From Chitinophaga sp. XS-30 (GTDB lineage Bacteria > Bacteroidota > Bacteroidia > Chitinophagales > Chitinophagaceae), in the NCBI RefSeq assembly GCF_008086345.1, contig NZ_CP043006.1, positions 928,032 to 992,031 of the forward strand: 64,000 nucleotides of DNA. Direction: 5' to 3'. The notes under the pieces are model-generated. The model saw only the letters and a program-made list of their open reading frames with translations, did not search any database and had not been told where the DNA came from. Shown piece by piece: positions 18,811 to 28,497 of the stretch. Each line of letters opens with the position of its first letter. The first letter of the stretch is position 1. The translations under genes were made by a program, and so were the position numbers.

Positions 18811-19434
18811 ATGGAGCATCTTTTATACATCTCGCAACAAACACCTTCCGCATCACATACGGATAATATCCGCGCGGCCTGCGAAGCAGGTTGCCGCTGG
18901 GTACAGCTGCGGGTCAAATCACCCGATGCGGGGCTGCGAGAGCAGCTGGCTTACGCAGCCAAAGCGGTCTGCGATGAGTACGATACGCAACTCACCATCA
19001 ACGATCATCCCTCGCTCGCTGCGGCGGTCGATGCTTTCGGCGTGCATGTGGGCAAGCTGGATATGCCGGTGAAGGAAGCGCGAAGCATCGCCGGCCCGCA
19101 AAGCTGCATCGGCGGAACGGCCAATACCCTGGAAGATGTGCTGGCACATGCTGCGGGTGGAGCGGATTACATCGGCATGGGGCCTTATCGCTTCACCACC
19201 ACCAAAGAAAAATTAAGCCCGGTACTTGGGCTGGAGGGCTATCAGCAAACAATACCGCGCCTGCGTGAAATGGGTATTCATATTCCCGTACTGGCGATCG
19301 GCGGCATTCAGCTGGCGGATATCCCCGGACTAAAAGCCGCGGGGCTAAGCGGCATCGCCGTATCCGGACTGATCACACATGCGGCGGACAAGAGAAGCCT
19401 CGTGCAACGGATAAATGAATTGTGGAACGGATAA
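18811..19434 (+). CDS. thiE: Thiamine phosphate synthase
   Basis: Joins HMP-pyrophosphate with thiazole phosphate to give thiamine phosphate. The 207-residue TIM barrel keeps the catalytic set: WVQLRVK, TINDHP, VHVGKLD, IGGTANT, IGMGPYRFTTTKEK, LAIGGI and GIAVSGLI. It begins immediately after the thiD stop codon, so translation is probably coupled. This is the functional ThiE of the operon, in contrast to the diverged relative at 17340. Confidence 0.93.
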   Translation: MEHLLYISQQTPSASHTDNIRAACEAGCRWVQLRVKSPDAGLREQLAYAAKAVCDEYDTQLTINDHPSLAAAVDAFGVHVGKLDMPVKEARSIAGPQSCIGGTANTLEDVLAHAAGGADYIGMGPYRFTTTKEKLSPVLGLEGYQQTIPRLREMGIHIPVLAIGGIQLADIPGLKAAGLSGIAVSGLITHAADKRSLVQRINELWNG

Positions 19435-19463
19435 TATCCTGTTACTAAAACAAAAAACTGCTT

Positions 19464-20237
19464 ATGGAACCTTTGATCATTGCCGGAAGGACCTTCGGCA
19501 GCCGGTTGTTCACCGGTACAGGGAAATTTGGTTCCGTTACCGCCATGGAAGAAGCAATCCTCGCTTCAGGCTCCGAGCTGGTAACGGTAGCGCTTAAACG
19601 AATTGATACGGGCAACCCGCAGGAAGACGATATGCTGGCCTACCTGCAGCATCCGCACCTCCATCTGTTGCCCAACACCTCCGGCGTACGCACGGCCAAA
19701 GAAGCCATATACGCCGCGCAGCTGGCCCGCGAGGCGATGGAGACCAACTGGATCAAGCTGGAAATACACCCTGATCCAAGATACCTGCTGCCCGATCCGG
19801 TGGAAACGCTGGAAGCGGCAGCGGCGCTCGTGAAGCTGGGATTTGTGGTATTGCCCTATGTACATGCCGATCCGGTGCTTTGCAAAAGGCTGGAAGAAGT
19901 TGGCACCGCTGCCGTTATGCCGCTTGGCGCGCCCATCGGCAGCAATAAAGGCCTGCGGACGCTGGATTTCCTGGAGATCATTATTGCCCAGAGCAATGTG
20001 CCGGTAGTGGTGGACGCCGGCATCGGCGCTCCGTCCCATGCTGCGCAGGCCATGGAAATGGGGGCTGACGCAGTGCTGGTGAATACGGCCATCGCCGTGG
20101 CGCGGCAACCGGCGCTGATGGCCGCGGCATTCCGGAAAGCGGTGATCTCGGGCAGGGAAGCTTTTGAAGCCGGCCTGGGAAGCATCAGCGCACAGGCGCA
20201 TGCCAGCAGTCCGCTGCTTTCGTTCCTGGATGAATAG
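19464..20237 (+). CDS. thiG: Thiazole synthase
   Basis: Forms thiazole phosphate from deoxyxylulose phosphate, ThiS thiocarboxylate and dehydroglycine. The 257-residue barrel opens [23 protein letters not shown]98 in [18 protein letters not shown] is the Schiff-base lysine position. Later blocks are [40 protein letters not shown] (phosphate site) and VNTAIAVA. Length is normal. It lies 29 bases after thiE and belongs to the operon. Confidence 0.96.
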   Translation: MEPLIIAGRTFGSRLFTGTGKFGSVTAMEEAILASGSELVTVALKRIDTGNPQEDDMLAYLQHPHLHLLPNTSGVRTAKEAIYAAQLAREAMETNWIKLEIHPDPRYLLPDPVETLEAAAALVKLGFVVLPYVHADPVLCKRLEEVGTAAVMPLGAPIGSNKGLRTLDFLEIIIAQSNVPVVVDAGIGAPSHAAQAMEMGADAVLVNTAIAVARQPALMAAAFRKAVISGREAFEAGLGSISAQAHASSPLLSFLDE

Positions 20238-20353
20238 GGACAAAATATGTTCATCATCGCGCATCGCCCGGATAGGCAGTTGCATACGCGACAGATGCAG
20301 TTGATGTAATAATAAAACAATACCGGGTTCCCGAATCATAAAAACAAACCCAA

Positions 20354-21460
20354 ATGAGCTTTGAAAATATATTCCGGCAATATGCCTGGGATGATGTGAA
20401 AGCATCGATCTATGCAAAAAAGCCGCGGGATGTGGAAATGGCGCTTGCCAGGAAGCAGCGTACGCTGGATGACTTCATGGCGTTGATCTCCCCGGCCGCA
20501 GCACCGTACCTGGAGCAGATGGCCATGTTAAGCAGACAGCTCACGCAGCAGCGTTTCGGAAAGACGATCCAGTTATATGTTCCCTTGTACCTCTCCAACG
20601 AATGCCAGAATATCTGCACCTACTGCGGGTTCAGCTATGACAACCAGCTCCGCCGCAAAACGCTGACCGGCGCGGAGATACTGCGGGAAACCGCCGTGAT
20701 CCGGGAGATGGGGTATGAGCATGTATTGCTGGTTACGGGTGAAGCGCACCAGACAGTGGGAATGGACTACTTCAAAAAAGTATTGCCGCTCGTCCGCGCT
20801 CATTTCTCGCAGGTTTCCATGGAGGTGCAGCCGATGGACCAGGAGGATTATGAGCAGCTGATCCCGCTGGGATTGCATACGGTGCTGGTGTACCAGGAAA
20901 CTTACCATGAAGGGGACTACCGGAAACATCATCCGAAAGGCAAGAAATCCCGCTTCGGCTACCGGCTTGAAACACCGGACAGGCTGGGGCGCGCGGGCAT
21001 TCATAAAACAGGGCTGGGTGTGCTGATAGGGCTGGAAGACTGGAGGACGGACAGCTTTTTTACGGCTCTTCACCTTGACTACCTGCAACGGACCTACTGG
21101 CAGACAAAATACAGCATTTCCTTCCCGCGCCTCCGGCCCTTCTCCGGTGGCCTGGCGCCCAAAGTGGATATGCAGGACCGTGAGCTGGTGCAGCTGATCT
21201 GTGCTTACCGGTTGTTGAATGCGGACCTGGAACTCAGCCTGTCTACCCGTGAATCCGAAAAGTTCCGGAACCACCTGGTGCAACTCGGCATCACCGCCAT
21301 GAGCGCCGGTTCCAGAACCAATCCCGGCGGGTATGCCGTAGATACGCAATCCCTGGAGCAGTTCGAGATCAGCGACGAAAGAAGCGCGCAGGAAGTGGCG
21401 GCAATGATCCGGGAACAGGGCTACGAGCCGGTATGGAAGGACTGGGACGGGTTTGCGTGA
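20354..21460 (+). CDS. thiH: 2-iminoacetate synthase (radical SAM)
   Basis: Cleaves tyrosine to dehydroglycine for ThiG. The 368 residues have the radical-SAM cluster cysteines C84, C88 and C91 in ECQNICTYCGF. They also have the ThiH-specific N-terminus FENIFRQYAWDD and the C-terminal SAGSRTNPGGYAVD segment. Use of ThiH rather than the oxygen-dependent ThiO fits an operon that can work without oxygen. The 116-base gap after thiG contains no gene and may weaken coupling. Confidence 0.95.
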   Translation: MSFENIFRQYAWDDVKASIYAKKPRDVEMALARKQRTLDDFMALISPAAAPYLEQMAMLSRQLTQQRFGKTIQLYVPLYLSNECQNICTYCGFSYDNQLRRKTLTGAEILRETAVIREMGYEHVLLVTGEAHQTVGMDYFKKVLPLVRAHFSQVSMEVQPMDQEDYEQLIPLGLHTVLVYQETYHEGDYRKHHPKGKKSRFGYRLETPDRLGRAGIHKTGLGVLIGLEDWRTDSFFTALHLDYLQRTYWQTKYSISFPRLRPFSGGLAPKVDMQDRELVQLICAYRLLNADLELSLSTRESEKFRNHLVQLGITAMSAGSRTNPGGYAVDTQSLEQFEISDERSAQEVAAMIREQGYEPVWKDWDGFA

Positions 21461-21544
21461 TGGCAAGTGTTTGCTGACGAATCGCATTCGTAAAAGACTT
21501 CCGGGGAAGACGGTTTTTCGCTCGGCAGATTCAAGCCTTCCCGC

Positions 21545-21552
21545 TAACTTTG
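21545..21552 (+). promoter_or_regulatory. -7 box (TAACTTTG) four bases before the MFS start codon
   Basis: Perfect TAnnTTTG, with only CGGC between it and the ATG at 21557. Transcription would then start at or next to the start codon. No clear TTG is present at -33. Confidence 0.45.
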
Positions 21553-21556
21553 CGGC

Positions 21557-22765
21557 ATGGATCAGCAGAAGGGGAAGATTTACACCGTGCAATTCTGGCT
21601 GCTTTGCTCCAGCAGCCTGCTTTTTTCCGCCAGTTTCAACATGATGATCCCGGAACTGCCGGCATACCTCACCAGCCTCGGCGGGGAGGATTACAAAGGG
21701 TACATCATCGGGCTTTTCACGCTGATGGCGGGATTGTCCAGACCCTTCAGCGGCAAGCTGACGGACACGATCGGGCGGGTGCCGGTAATGGTATTCGGTT
21801 CCCTTGTTTGTGTCGTTTGCAGCCTGCTGTATCCGCTTGTGGGTTCCGTCTCTGCATTTCTCTTACTGCGTTTCTTTCACGGGTTTTCCACCGGCTTCAA
21901 GCCTACCGGTACATCGGCCTATGTGGCGGACCTGGTGCCGTACACCCGCCGTGGCGAAGCCATGGGCATTGTAGGGCTGTTCAGTACTATCGGGCTTTCT
22001 CTGGGGCCTTCCATCGGCGGACAGATCGCGCATATGTGGGGCATCATGAGCATGTTCAGGATATCGGCAGTTTTTGCCCTGTTGTCCGTCGTGATACTCA
22101 TTGGCATGAAGGAAACACTGCATAACCGGCAGACCTTCAGCCCCACTTTATTAAAGATCTCCCGGCATGAAATATTCGAGCCGCTGGTGTGGGCGCCGGT
22201 GGTCATCACTTTTCTCACCTACTTCAGCTACGGCGCGCTGCTCACCGTCATTCCGGATTTCAGCGCTTACCTGGGCATGGAGAATAAAGGACTGTTCTTC
22301 ACTTTTTTCACCGCCAGTTCCATTGCCATACGGCTTGTTGCGGGCAAGGCATCGGACAGGTTCGGGCGGGTGCCTATGCTGAAGATATCGGCAACGCTGA
22401 TGGCAGTGTCCATGCTGATGATCGGGCTGGCGCATACGCCGGCGGCGCTGATCGCTGGGGCGCTGGTGTACGGTGTTTCACTGGGTATCAATTCCCCGGC
22501 AGTAACGGCCTGGACGATCGATCTGGGGAGGCCCGAGCACAGGGGCCGCGCGTTGGGAAGCATGTATATTGCTTTGGAAGCGGGTATAGGGCTGGGGGCC
22601 TTCTGTTCAGCGGAATGGTATAACAACAAACCGGAGCATTTCTCTACGGTATTCTTCATTATGGCGGCCGTGACCATCTTTGCCACCATCTACCTGATGT
22701 TCATTTACCGGAACAAGTATGTGCGTTACATGCGCAGGAGCCTGAAACTCCGCGCGCGTCACTAA
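21557..22765 (+). CDS. Major facilitator superfamily transporter
   Basis: A 402-residue inner-membrane secondary transporter with about 12 hydrophobic helices. Loop 2-3 carries the MFS signature as GKLTDTIGRVPVM, and the second half has the matching GKASDRFGRVPML. TM5 region: GIVGLFSTIGLSLGPSIGG, resembling motif C of exporters. It ends in a basic tail (RYMRRSLKLRARH). It has its own likely promoter, so its place after thiH does not by itself make it a thiamine transporter. Its last bases overlap the stop of the convergent globin gene. Confidence 0.88.
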   Translation: MDQQKGKIYTVQFWLLCSSSLLFSASFNMMIPELPAYLTSLGGEDYKGYIIGLFTLMAGLSRPFSGKLTDTIGRVPVMVFGSLVCVVCSLLYPLVGSVSAFLLLRFFHGFSTGFKPTGTSAYVADLVPYTRRGEAMGIVGLFSTIGLSLGPSIGGQIAHMWGIMSMFRISAVFALLSVVILIGMKETLHNRQTFSPTLLKISRHEIFEPLVWAPVVITFLTYFSYGALLTVIPDFSAYLGMENKGLFFTFFTASSIAIRLVAGKASDRFGRVPMLKISATLMAVSMLMIGLAHTPAALIAGALVYGVSLGINSPAVTAWTIDLGRPEHRGRALGSMYIALEAGIGLGAFCSAEWYNNKPEHFSTVFFIMAAVTIFATIYLMFIYRNKYVRYMRRSLKLRARH

Positions 22766-23142
22766 GCCTTGTAAATACCTCTTTCAAACAGGATCTTGCC
22801 CAGGAATACCTGCGCGATGGACCTTGCTTTGACCCTGGCGGTGGAAGCCCTCGGGCCTTCAAACAGTTCGTCCAGCGTCTGGTTGAACAACAACAGCCAT
22901 TGATCAAAATGTTGGCCATCCACCGGCAGGGTGCGGTGTTTGGGGAAGGGGCGGCCATGATACTCCATGATGCCCAGCAGCTGTGCGCCCCAGAACTTGT
23001 ACATGGTTTCCAGATGCGGCGTCCAGGCATCAGGGGCTATGCGCTCCGCAAAAACAGGCCCCAGCAGTTCATCCTGCCGGATCTTGTCATAGAACGTATC
23101 TACCATCAATTGTATGTCCGCCATTGTTGCTATGTCTCTCAT
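22762..23142 (-). CDS. Group III truncated hemoglobin
   Basis: A 2-on-2 haem globin of the trHb III class, usually tied to oxygen or nitric-oxide handling in the cytoplasm. From the ATG at 23142 it is 126 residues: MRDIATMADIQLMVDTFYDKI, then LGPVFAER, then W-x-L-type contacts in YKFWGAQLLGI. The proximal haem histidine is most likely that of GQHFDQWLLLF. Start codons at 23193 or 23124 are alternatives. The stop codon overlaps the MFS stop by three bases. Confidence 0.85.
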   Translation of the reverse strand: MRDIATMADIQLMVDTFYDKIRQDELLGPVFAERIAPDAWTPHLETMYKFWGAQLLGIMEYHGRPFPKHRTLPVDGQHFDQWLLLFNQTLDELFEGPRASTARVKARSIAQVFLGKILFERGIYKA

Positions 23143-23271
23143 GATACCCCAAAGTTCCGGATTATTGTACAACCGGCCGATGACCGTGGTCATGTTTCAG
23201 ACTGCGCGACAGTCATTACAGTTTGCCCGGATAGCTTCCGGAGCCTTTAATGCGTCACATATTCTGCCGCA

Positions 23272-24348
23272 TTAAAGCTGCTCGTAAAGTTTCCGCAACC
23301 TGTCACGCGTCATTTTCTGCTGCCAGTCCTTTCCCAGGGCATTCTCCCACAACGGCGCCAATCCCATCGATACATCGATCATCTTATCGAAATCAGCATC
23401 TGTCAACCCTTTGGTAATATGCTGCGGAATGGCGACCTGGTGTTTCTCTACCATCTGCTTGAATTCCTTCACGCCTGCGGGATAAAATTCTTCCAGCTTG
23501 TCAAACACAATGCAGTTGCCCACGCCGTGTTTGGTGCCAAGCAGGTAACTCAGGCCATAACTCACCGCATGGGCCACGCCTACCTGTGAATAGGCGATAC
23601 TCATGCCGCCTGCGTAGGAAGCCATCATCAGTTTCTCATCGGAATCCCCGTCCCAGTTGCTTTTGTGCAGGTAGATCTCCTGGCACAATTCCAGCGCCTT
23701 TTCACCGTAGGAACGGCTGAAAGCGTTGAGGTACGTGCCTTCCAGGGATTCGATACAGTGGATATAACAATCCATTGCCGTATAGAAACGCTGGTTGACC
23801 GGCGCACCCTGAATCAGTTCGGGATCCAGCACGATCTGGTCGAACGGTGTATAGTCGGAATTCATGCCCAGCTTTTTCGTCGGGCCGGTCAAAACGGTTG
23901 TTCTGCTCACTTCCGCACCGGTGCCGGACAACGTGGGAATGCCCACCTTATAGACTGCCGGATTCTTTATCAGGTCCCATCCCTGGTAATCGGCGGATGA
24001 TCCGGGGTTGGTCATCATCAGGGATACGGCCTTGGCCATGTCCATTGTGGAACCTCCGCCGATGCCGATGATTCCGCTTACCTCGCCGAATTCCGCTTTC
24101 AGTTCATCACGCAAACGGTCCACATAAACGGTCTTTGGCTCATGGGTCACATCGATGAACACTACTTTGTCTTTGCCGCGCAGCGGAATGCGGGAAACAA
24201 AGGACGGATCGCCCTCAAAGAAATGGTCCACAAAAAAGATCATCGGCGCATCGCCCTTACGGTGCGGCGCAATGATCTCGTCCACCTGGTTAAAGGCCCC
24301 GCGGCCGAAGATCACGTATCCAACCAGTTTAAAATTCCTGAATTTCAT
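23272..24348 (-). CDS. kdnB: Iron-containing alcohol dehydrogenase, probable Kdo C8 dehydrogenase
   Basis: A 358-residue group III alcohol dehydrogenase. The NAD site is GIIGIGGGSTMDMAKAVSL and the next block is GIPTLSGTGAEVSRTTVL. Metal ligands are expected at D of VLDPELI, H of YIHCIESLEG, H of GVAHAVSYGLS and H of GTKHGVGN. Alone it would be a generic dehydrogenase. Its place behind kdnA and kdsB matches the Shewanella set where KdnB oxidises the C8 hydroxyl of Kdo and KdnA aminates it to give Kdo8N. It is the third gene, 52 bases after kdsB. Confidence 0.8.
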   Translation of the reverse strand: MKFRNFKLVGYVIFGRGAFNQVDEIIAPHRKGDAPMIFFVDHFFEGDPSFVSRIPLRGKDKVVFIDVTHEPKTVYVDRLRDELKAEFGEVSGIIGIGGGSTMDMAKAVSLMMTNPGSSADYQGWDLIKNPAVYKVGIPTLSGTGAEVSRTTVLTGPTKKLGMNSDYTPFDQIVLDPELIQGAPVNQRFYTAMDCYIHCIESLEGTYLNAFSRSYGEKALELCQEIYLHKSNWDGDSDEKLMMASYAGGMSIAYSQVGVAHAVSYGLSYLLGTKHGVGNCIVFDKLEEFYPAGVKEFKQMVEKHQVAIPQHITKGLTDADFDKMIDVSMGLAPLWENALGKDWQQKMTRDRLRKLYEQL

Positions 24349-24400
24349 CTGTTACAGATTAATATTTGTTCCGTTCAGCGATGAGATGAGCGGTATTGGT

Positions 24401-25138
24401 TTAATTGTTTTCCAGCAGTTTTGATGCCCTGTCCAAATCCTCCGGTGTATCGATCTCCACGCCCATATATTCGGTCACCACCATCTTTATGGGAATACCG
24501 TTTTCGAGGTAGCGCAGGCATTCTATCTTTTCGGTGGATTCCAGCATGCTTACCGGTGTTCTGGTAAATTCCAGCAGGGCTTCACGGCGGAAAGCGTAGA
24601 TGCCGATATGTTCGTAATAACTGGAGCCGGAGGAGGTATCGCGCGGATAAGGGATCACGGAGCGGGAGAAGAAAAGTGCATTGAATTTCTTGTCCACCGC
24701 CACTTTCACGAAATTGGGATCTTCAATATCGTTCCAGTCCGTCAGCTCCTGCATGAGCGATGCCACCTGCACCTTACGTCCTTCTTCTCCTTCAAAGACC
24801 TGCATCAGCTTTTCGAGCGGTTCTTTCTGGGTGAACGGTGTATCGCCCTGTACATTCACAACGATCTCCACATCTTCCATTGTTTCCACGGCCTCGGCTA
24901 TCCTGTCGGACCCGCTTTCGTGCTCACGTTTGCTCATCACCGCCCTGCCGCCGTTCCGGATGATCTCGTCATAGATAACATCGCTGTCCGTCACCACCAT
25001 TACCTCATCAAAAACACCGGTGCCACGTACGGCTTCATACGTGCGCCAGATCACGGTTTTACCGGCCAGCGGGGCCATCAGCTTCCCCGGGAAACGGGTT
25101 GCAGCATAACGGGCGGGGATCAATGCAATTTTCTTCAT
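24401..25138 (-). CDS. kdsB: CMP-Kdo (or CMP-Kdo8N) cytidylyltransferase
   Basis: Activates the octulosonic sugar with CTP for transfer to lipid A. The 245 residues have the nucleotide-binding [15 protein letters not shown] at the N-terminus. Other conserved blocks are [27 protein letters not shown] (metal and nucleotide), [23 protein letters not shown] and [11 protein letters not shown]. It lies between kdnA and kdnB, so its natural substrate is probably the 8-amino sugar, as shown for the Shewanella counterpart. Substrate preference is an inference from context. Confidence 0.93.
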   Translation of the reverse strand: MKKIALIPARYAATRFPGKLMAPLAGKTVIWRTYEAVRGTGVFDEVMVVTDSDVIYDEIIRNGGRAVMSKREHESGSDRIAEAVETMEDVEIVVNVQGDTPFTQKEPLEKLMQVFEGEEGRKVQVASLMQELTDWNDIEDPNFVKVAVDKKFNALFFSRSVIPYPRDTSSGSSYYEHIGIYAFRREALLEFTRTPVSMLESTEKIECLRYLENGIPIKMVVTEYMGVEIDTPEDLDRASKLLENN

Positions 25139-25154
25139 TGGGTTGGTCTTGGGT

Positions 25155-26348
25155 TTATAAAACGCTTTTCACAGCTGCCGCCAGCTTCGCAGCCCTTTCC
25201 TGCAGCTCCTGGTCTGTCCATGCGAGGCTGATGGGGAAGGATATACAACGGCTGATGATCGCATCTGAAGCGGGAAATTCTTTTGTTTTATACACTTCCA
25301 TGGCCTTTGCCAGCGGTGCGGCAAAGGGGTTGAGCGTGGCGCCTGCTTTAAAATGATTCCATTTGCGGAAGTAATGCCAGTTATTGTCGAACCAGTAAAA
25401 TGCCGGCAGGCCCGCAGCTTTGATGGCCGTGGTGGCTGCGCGGGCGGTGCTTTCATCCGGCAGGAAGAAGGACAGGTGCGTAGCGCTGTCCCCCGCTTCA
25501 TCGGGAATACGGCGGAAAGTGACCTGCGGGATTTCGCTCATGGCGGATTTCAGCACCTGCTTGCTGTTGCGCAGAATGGCCAGGAAACGGTCCAGCTTGC
25601 GGATCTGCGCCAGGCCAACGGCTGCATGCAGTTCGGAGATACGGAAGTTGAAACCCAGGTGCGGATGGCCGTCAGCGCCCCGGTCAGCACCCCCGAGGTG
25701 ATCGTGACCATGGTCTGAATAAGCATCCGCCCTGGTGTACACGGCCTCATCATTAGTGATGATGGCGCCGCCTTCCGCGCAGGTGATGGTTTTCACAAAA
25801 TCGAAAGAGAATGTACCGGCATTGCCGATGGAGCCGAGGGCTTTGCCTTTATAGGTTGCGCCGGTAGACTGGCAGGCGTCTTCCAGCAGGAGCAGCTGGT
25901 GTTCACGGCAGATATCCAGCAGGGCATCCATGTCCGCCATCGAACCGCACATATGCACCGGCATAACGGCTTTTGTTTGCGGAGTGATCGCCGCTTTTAC
26001 GGCAGCGGGAGCAAGGGTAAGGGTGTCGTCTACATCTACCAGTACCGGTGTGGCGCCAACCGACAGCACCGCTTCAAAGCTGGCCACAAAGGTGAAGGTG
26101 GGCATGATCACCTCATCGCCCGCACCAATGCCCAGGGCCGCCATAGCCGTTGTCAGCGCCGTAGTGCCGCTGGAGGTCAGCTGCGCGTATTTCACATTGA
26201 AACGCTCGCAAAGGGCCTGCTCCAGCTCCTTTGCCTTCCATATTCCTTTGCGCGGGCCTTCGAAGCCATAACGCATATAGATGCCTGTTTCCAGCACATC
26301 GTTTACTTCTTTTTTTTCTTCAGCGCCAAATAGTTCAAATCCTGGCAT
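25155..26348 (-). CDS. kdnA: PLP aminotransferase of the DegT/DnrJ/EryC1 family, probable Kdo8N transaminase
   Basis: A 397-residue sugar aminotransferase. It starts [19 protein letters not shown], the beginning seen in KdnA-type enzymes. Conserved blocks are [57 protein letters not shown] and [16 protein letters not shown], whose lysine would hold [18 protein letters not shown] follows. The ATG at 26348 is preferred to a TTG three codons earlier. First gene of kdnA-kdsB-kdnB, 16 bases before kdsB. On the minus strand TACCTTTG at 26384-26391 is a likely -7 box. Confidence 0.82.
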   Translation of the reverse strand: MPGFELFGAEEKKEVNDVLETGIYMRYGFEGPRKGIWKAKELEQALCERFNVKYAQLTSSGTTALTTAMAALGIGAGDEVIMPTFTFVASFEAVLSVGATPVLVDVDDTLTLAPAAVKAAITPQTKAVMPVHMCGSMADMDALLDICREHQLLLLEDACQSTGATYKGKALGSIGNAGTFSFDFVKTITCAEGGAIITNDEAVYTRADAYSDHGHDHLGGADRGADGHPHLGFNFRISELHAAVGLAQIRKLDRFLAILRNSKQVLKSAMSEIPQVTFRRIPDEAGDSATHLSFFLPDESTARAATTAIKAAGLPAFYWFDNNWHYFRKWNHFKAGATLNPFAAPLAKAMEVYKTKEFPASDAIISRCISFPISLAWTDQELQERAAKLAAAVKSVL

Positions 26349-26449
26349 ATTGATCAAGTTTTTATTTTTCCGGAACGATTGTGCAAAGGTAGTATAATCA
26401 AGGTATGCATAAATGACAAAAACTGTTTATCTTTTGCTAAAAATCTGCC

Positions 26450-26881
26450 ATGCGTTCACTCGTCATTATCATAGCGATATTCACCTTAACAGGGCCGCTG
26501 CAGGTCGCTGCCCAGTCAAATGACATTGCCAGTATCCGCACGCTGATGGATGCGCAGACCAGCGCCTGGAACGCGGGAGATATCGACGGTTTTATGGCGA
26601 CCTACTGGCAGTCGGATTCCCTTCTTTTTGTGGGCAAGAATGGGGTTACTTATGGCTGGAAGGGCACGTTGGCCAATTACAAAAAGAACTACCCGGACAA
26701 AACGGCGATGGGCACCCTCTCTTTTAACCTGCTGGAATTTAAAAAACTCGCCGCCGATGTGTATTTTGTAGTAGGCAAATGGCATCTGGCCAGGACCATC
26801 GGTGATCTCTCGGGGCATTTCACACTCGTGATACGCCGGATCGGTGGCGAATGGAAGATCGTGGCCGATCACAGCAGTTAA
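26450..26881 (+). CDS. Exported NTF2-like protein (DUF4440/SnoaL type)
   Basis: A 143-residue protein with signal peptide MRSLVIIIAIFTLTGPLQVAAQ. The NTF2-like cone domain follows: IRTLMDAQTSAWNAGDIDGF, YWQSDSLLFVGKNG, YGWKGTLANYKKNYPD, and FTLVIRRIGGEWKIVADHSS at the end. These are typical DUF4440 features. It has no catalytic signature. It sits 12 bases before the D-aminoacylase gene and may be cotranscribed. Confidence 0.82.
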   Translation: MRSLVIIIAIFTLTGPLQVAAQSNDIASIRTLMDAQTSAWNAGDIDGFMATYWQSDSLLFVGKNGVTYGWKGTLANYKKNYPDKTAMGTLSFNLLEFKKLAADVYFVVGKWHLARTIGDLSGHFTLVIRRIGGEWKIVADHSS

Positions 26882-26893
26882 AAATATCTTTGT

Positions 26894-28465
26894 ATGATAA
26901 AGCATTACCTTCTCTTTCTGGCCCTCGCTGCCGGCACAGCCTGCAAGGGGCAGGATTGTGACATCCTTATCCGGAATGCCAGGATCGTGGACGGAACGGG
27001 GAATTCCTGGTATTATGGGGACCTGGCGGTGAAGGATGGGCGGATACTGGGAACCGGCCGGCTGCCGGAAACCCTGAAGGCAACACGAACAATTGACGCA
27101 GGCGGCCTGGTTGTGGCGCCGGGGTTTATTGATGTGCATACCCATATTGAAGGGGATGACTTCAAGGTACCCACTGCCGATAATTTCATTCACGATGGCG
27201 TGACCTCTGTAATAACCGGCAACTGCGGCTCTTCGCATACCGATCTCTCCAGGTATTTCTTTCAGCTGGACAGTATGAAACTTTCCATCAATGCCGGTTC
27301 CCTGATCGGGCATAATGATGTGCGCCGTGCGGTGATGGGCAGTACGGACCGTGCGCCCCGCCCGGAAGAACAGCAGCAGATGGAAGCGCTCGTGGAAAAA
27401 GCAATGCAGGATGGGGCCGTGGGCCTCTCTACCGGGCTGATCTATTTGCCGGGATTGTATGCCCGTACGCCGGAAGTGGTGGGCCTGGCAAAAGTGGCGG
27501 CGGAATACGGCGGCGTATATGCCACGCATATGCGCAACGAAGGGGATGCCGTAGAAGCGGCCATAGAAGAAGCGCTGACGATAGGAAGAGAGGCGAATAT
27601 CCCCGTGGAGATCTCTCACTTCAAGATCGGCGGCAAACAGAACTGGGGGCGTTCGAAAACTACGGTGGCCATGGTGGAAAAGGCGCGCCGGGAAGGGCTG
27701 GAAGTAACGATCGATCAGTATCCTTATACGGCCAGCAGCACCAGCCTGCGTACCATGCTACCTGACTGGGCGCTGTCCGGCGGAACGGACTCGATCACCT
27801 GGCGCCTGCAGGACGCCGCTACCCGCAAACAGATCGCTGACGAAATGATCGCCGTGTACAAACGCCGGAAGCTGAAGCACCTGGATTATGCGGTGGTGGC
27901 CTATTACAAAACAGATACCACACTGAACGGGAAAAATATCGCGGAGATCAACAAACTGCGGGGAAAACGGCCGAAGCTGCGGGAGGAGGTGAATACCGTG
28001 CTTGACCTGCTGGCACAGGGGAATGCCGGCATGGTATTCCATGGCATGAGCGAGGCTGACGTGAAATATATCATGCAGTATCCTTTCAATATGTTCGCAT
28101 CTGATGCCAGTATCCGGGAATATAATGTAGGCGTGCCGCATCCGCGCGGCTACGGTACGAATGCGCGTGTGCTCGGGAAGTATGTGCGGGAAGAAGGGGT
28201 GTTGCGGCTGGAAGAAGCCATCCGGCGGATGACCTCCCTCCCTGCGCAGAAATTCCGCCTGCAAAACAGGGGATTGCTCGTTCCCGGATATGCGGCGGAC
28301 ATTGTGATCTTTGATCCTGCCACGGTTAAAGACCTTTCCACTTTCACGGAACCGCATCAATATTCAACCGGTTTTCAGTATGTGCTGGTAAACGGAAAGG
28401 TAACGCTGGATAACGGAAAACATACCGGGATCAGGAACGGGGAGGTATTGCGATTGCGGTATTAG
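26894..28465 (+). CDS. N-acyl-D-amino-acid deacylase-like amidohydrolase, lipoprotein
   Basis: A 523-residue metallo-amidohydrolase (D-aminoacylase family). The signal peptide MIKHYLLFLALAAGTAC ends in a lipobox cysteine, so it is envelope-anchored. The N-terminal beta-sandwich (DILIRNARIVDGTG) leads to APGFIDVHTHIEGD with the first metal histidines, then TSVITGNCGSS. Further blocks are GAVGLSTGLIYLPGLYA, YATHMRNEGD and EISHFKIGG. FASDASIREYNVGVPHPRGYGT is typical of D-aminoacylases. It would free D-amino acids from N-acyl or dipeptide forms, for instance in peptidoglycan turnover. A TATCTTTG box ends one base before the ATG. Confidence 0.87.
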   Translation: MIKHYLLFLALAAGTACKGQDCDILIRNARIVDGTGNSWYYGDLAVKDGRILGTGRLPETLKATRTIDAGGLVVAPGFIDVHTHIEGDDFKVPTADNFIHDGVTSVITGNCGSSHTDLSRYFFQLDSMKLSINAGSLIGHNDVRRAVMGSTDRAPRPEEQQQMEALVEKAMQDGAVGLSTGLIYLPGLYARTPEVVGLAKVAAEYGGVYATHMRNEGDAVEAAIEEALTIGREANIPVEISHFKIGGKQNWGRSKTTVAMVEKARREGLEVTIDQYPYTASSTSLRTMLPDWALSGGTDSITWRLQDAATRKQIADEMIAVYKRRKLKHLDYAVVAYYKTDTTLNGKNIAEINKLRGKRPKLREEVNTVLDLLAQGNAGMVFHGMSEADVKYIMQYPFNMFASDASIREYNVGVPHPRGYGTNARVLGKYVREEGVLRLEEAIRRMTSLPAQKFRLQNRGLLVPGYAADIVIFDPATVKDLSTFTEPHQYSTGFQYVLVNGKVTLDNGKHTGIRNGEVLRLRY

Positions 28466-28497
28466 TTTGCAGTTGCGGTATTTGGCCGGAACTGCTT

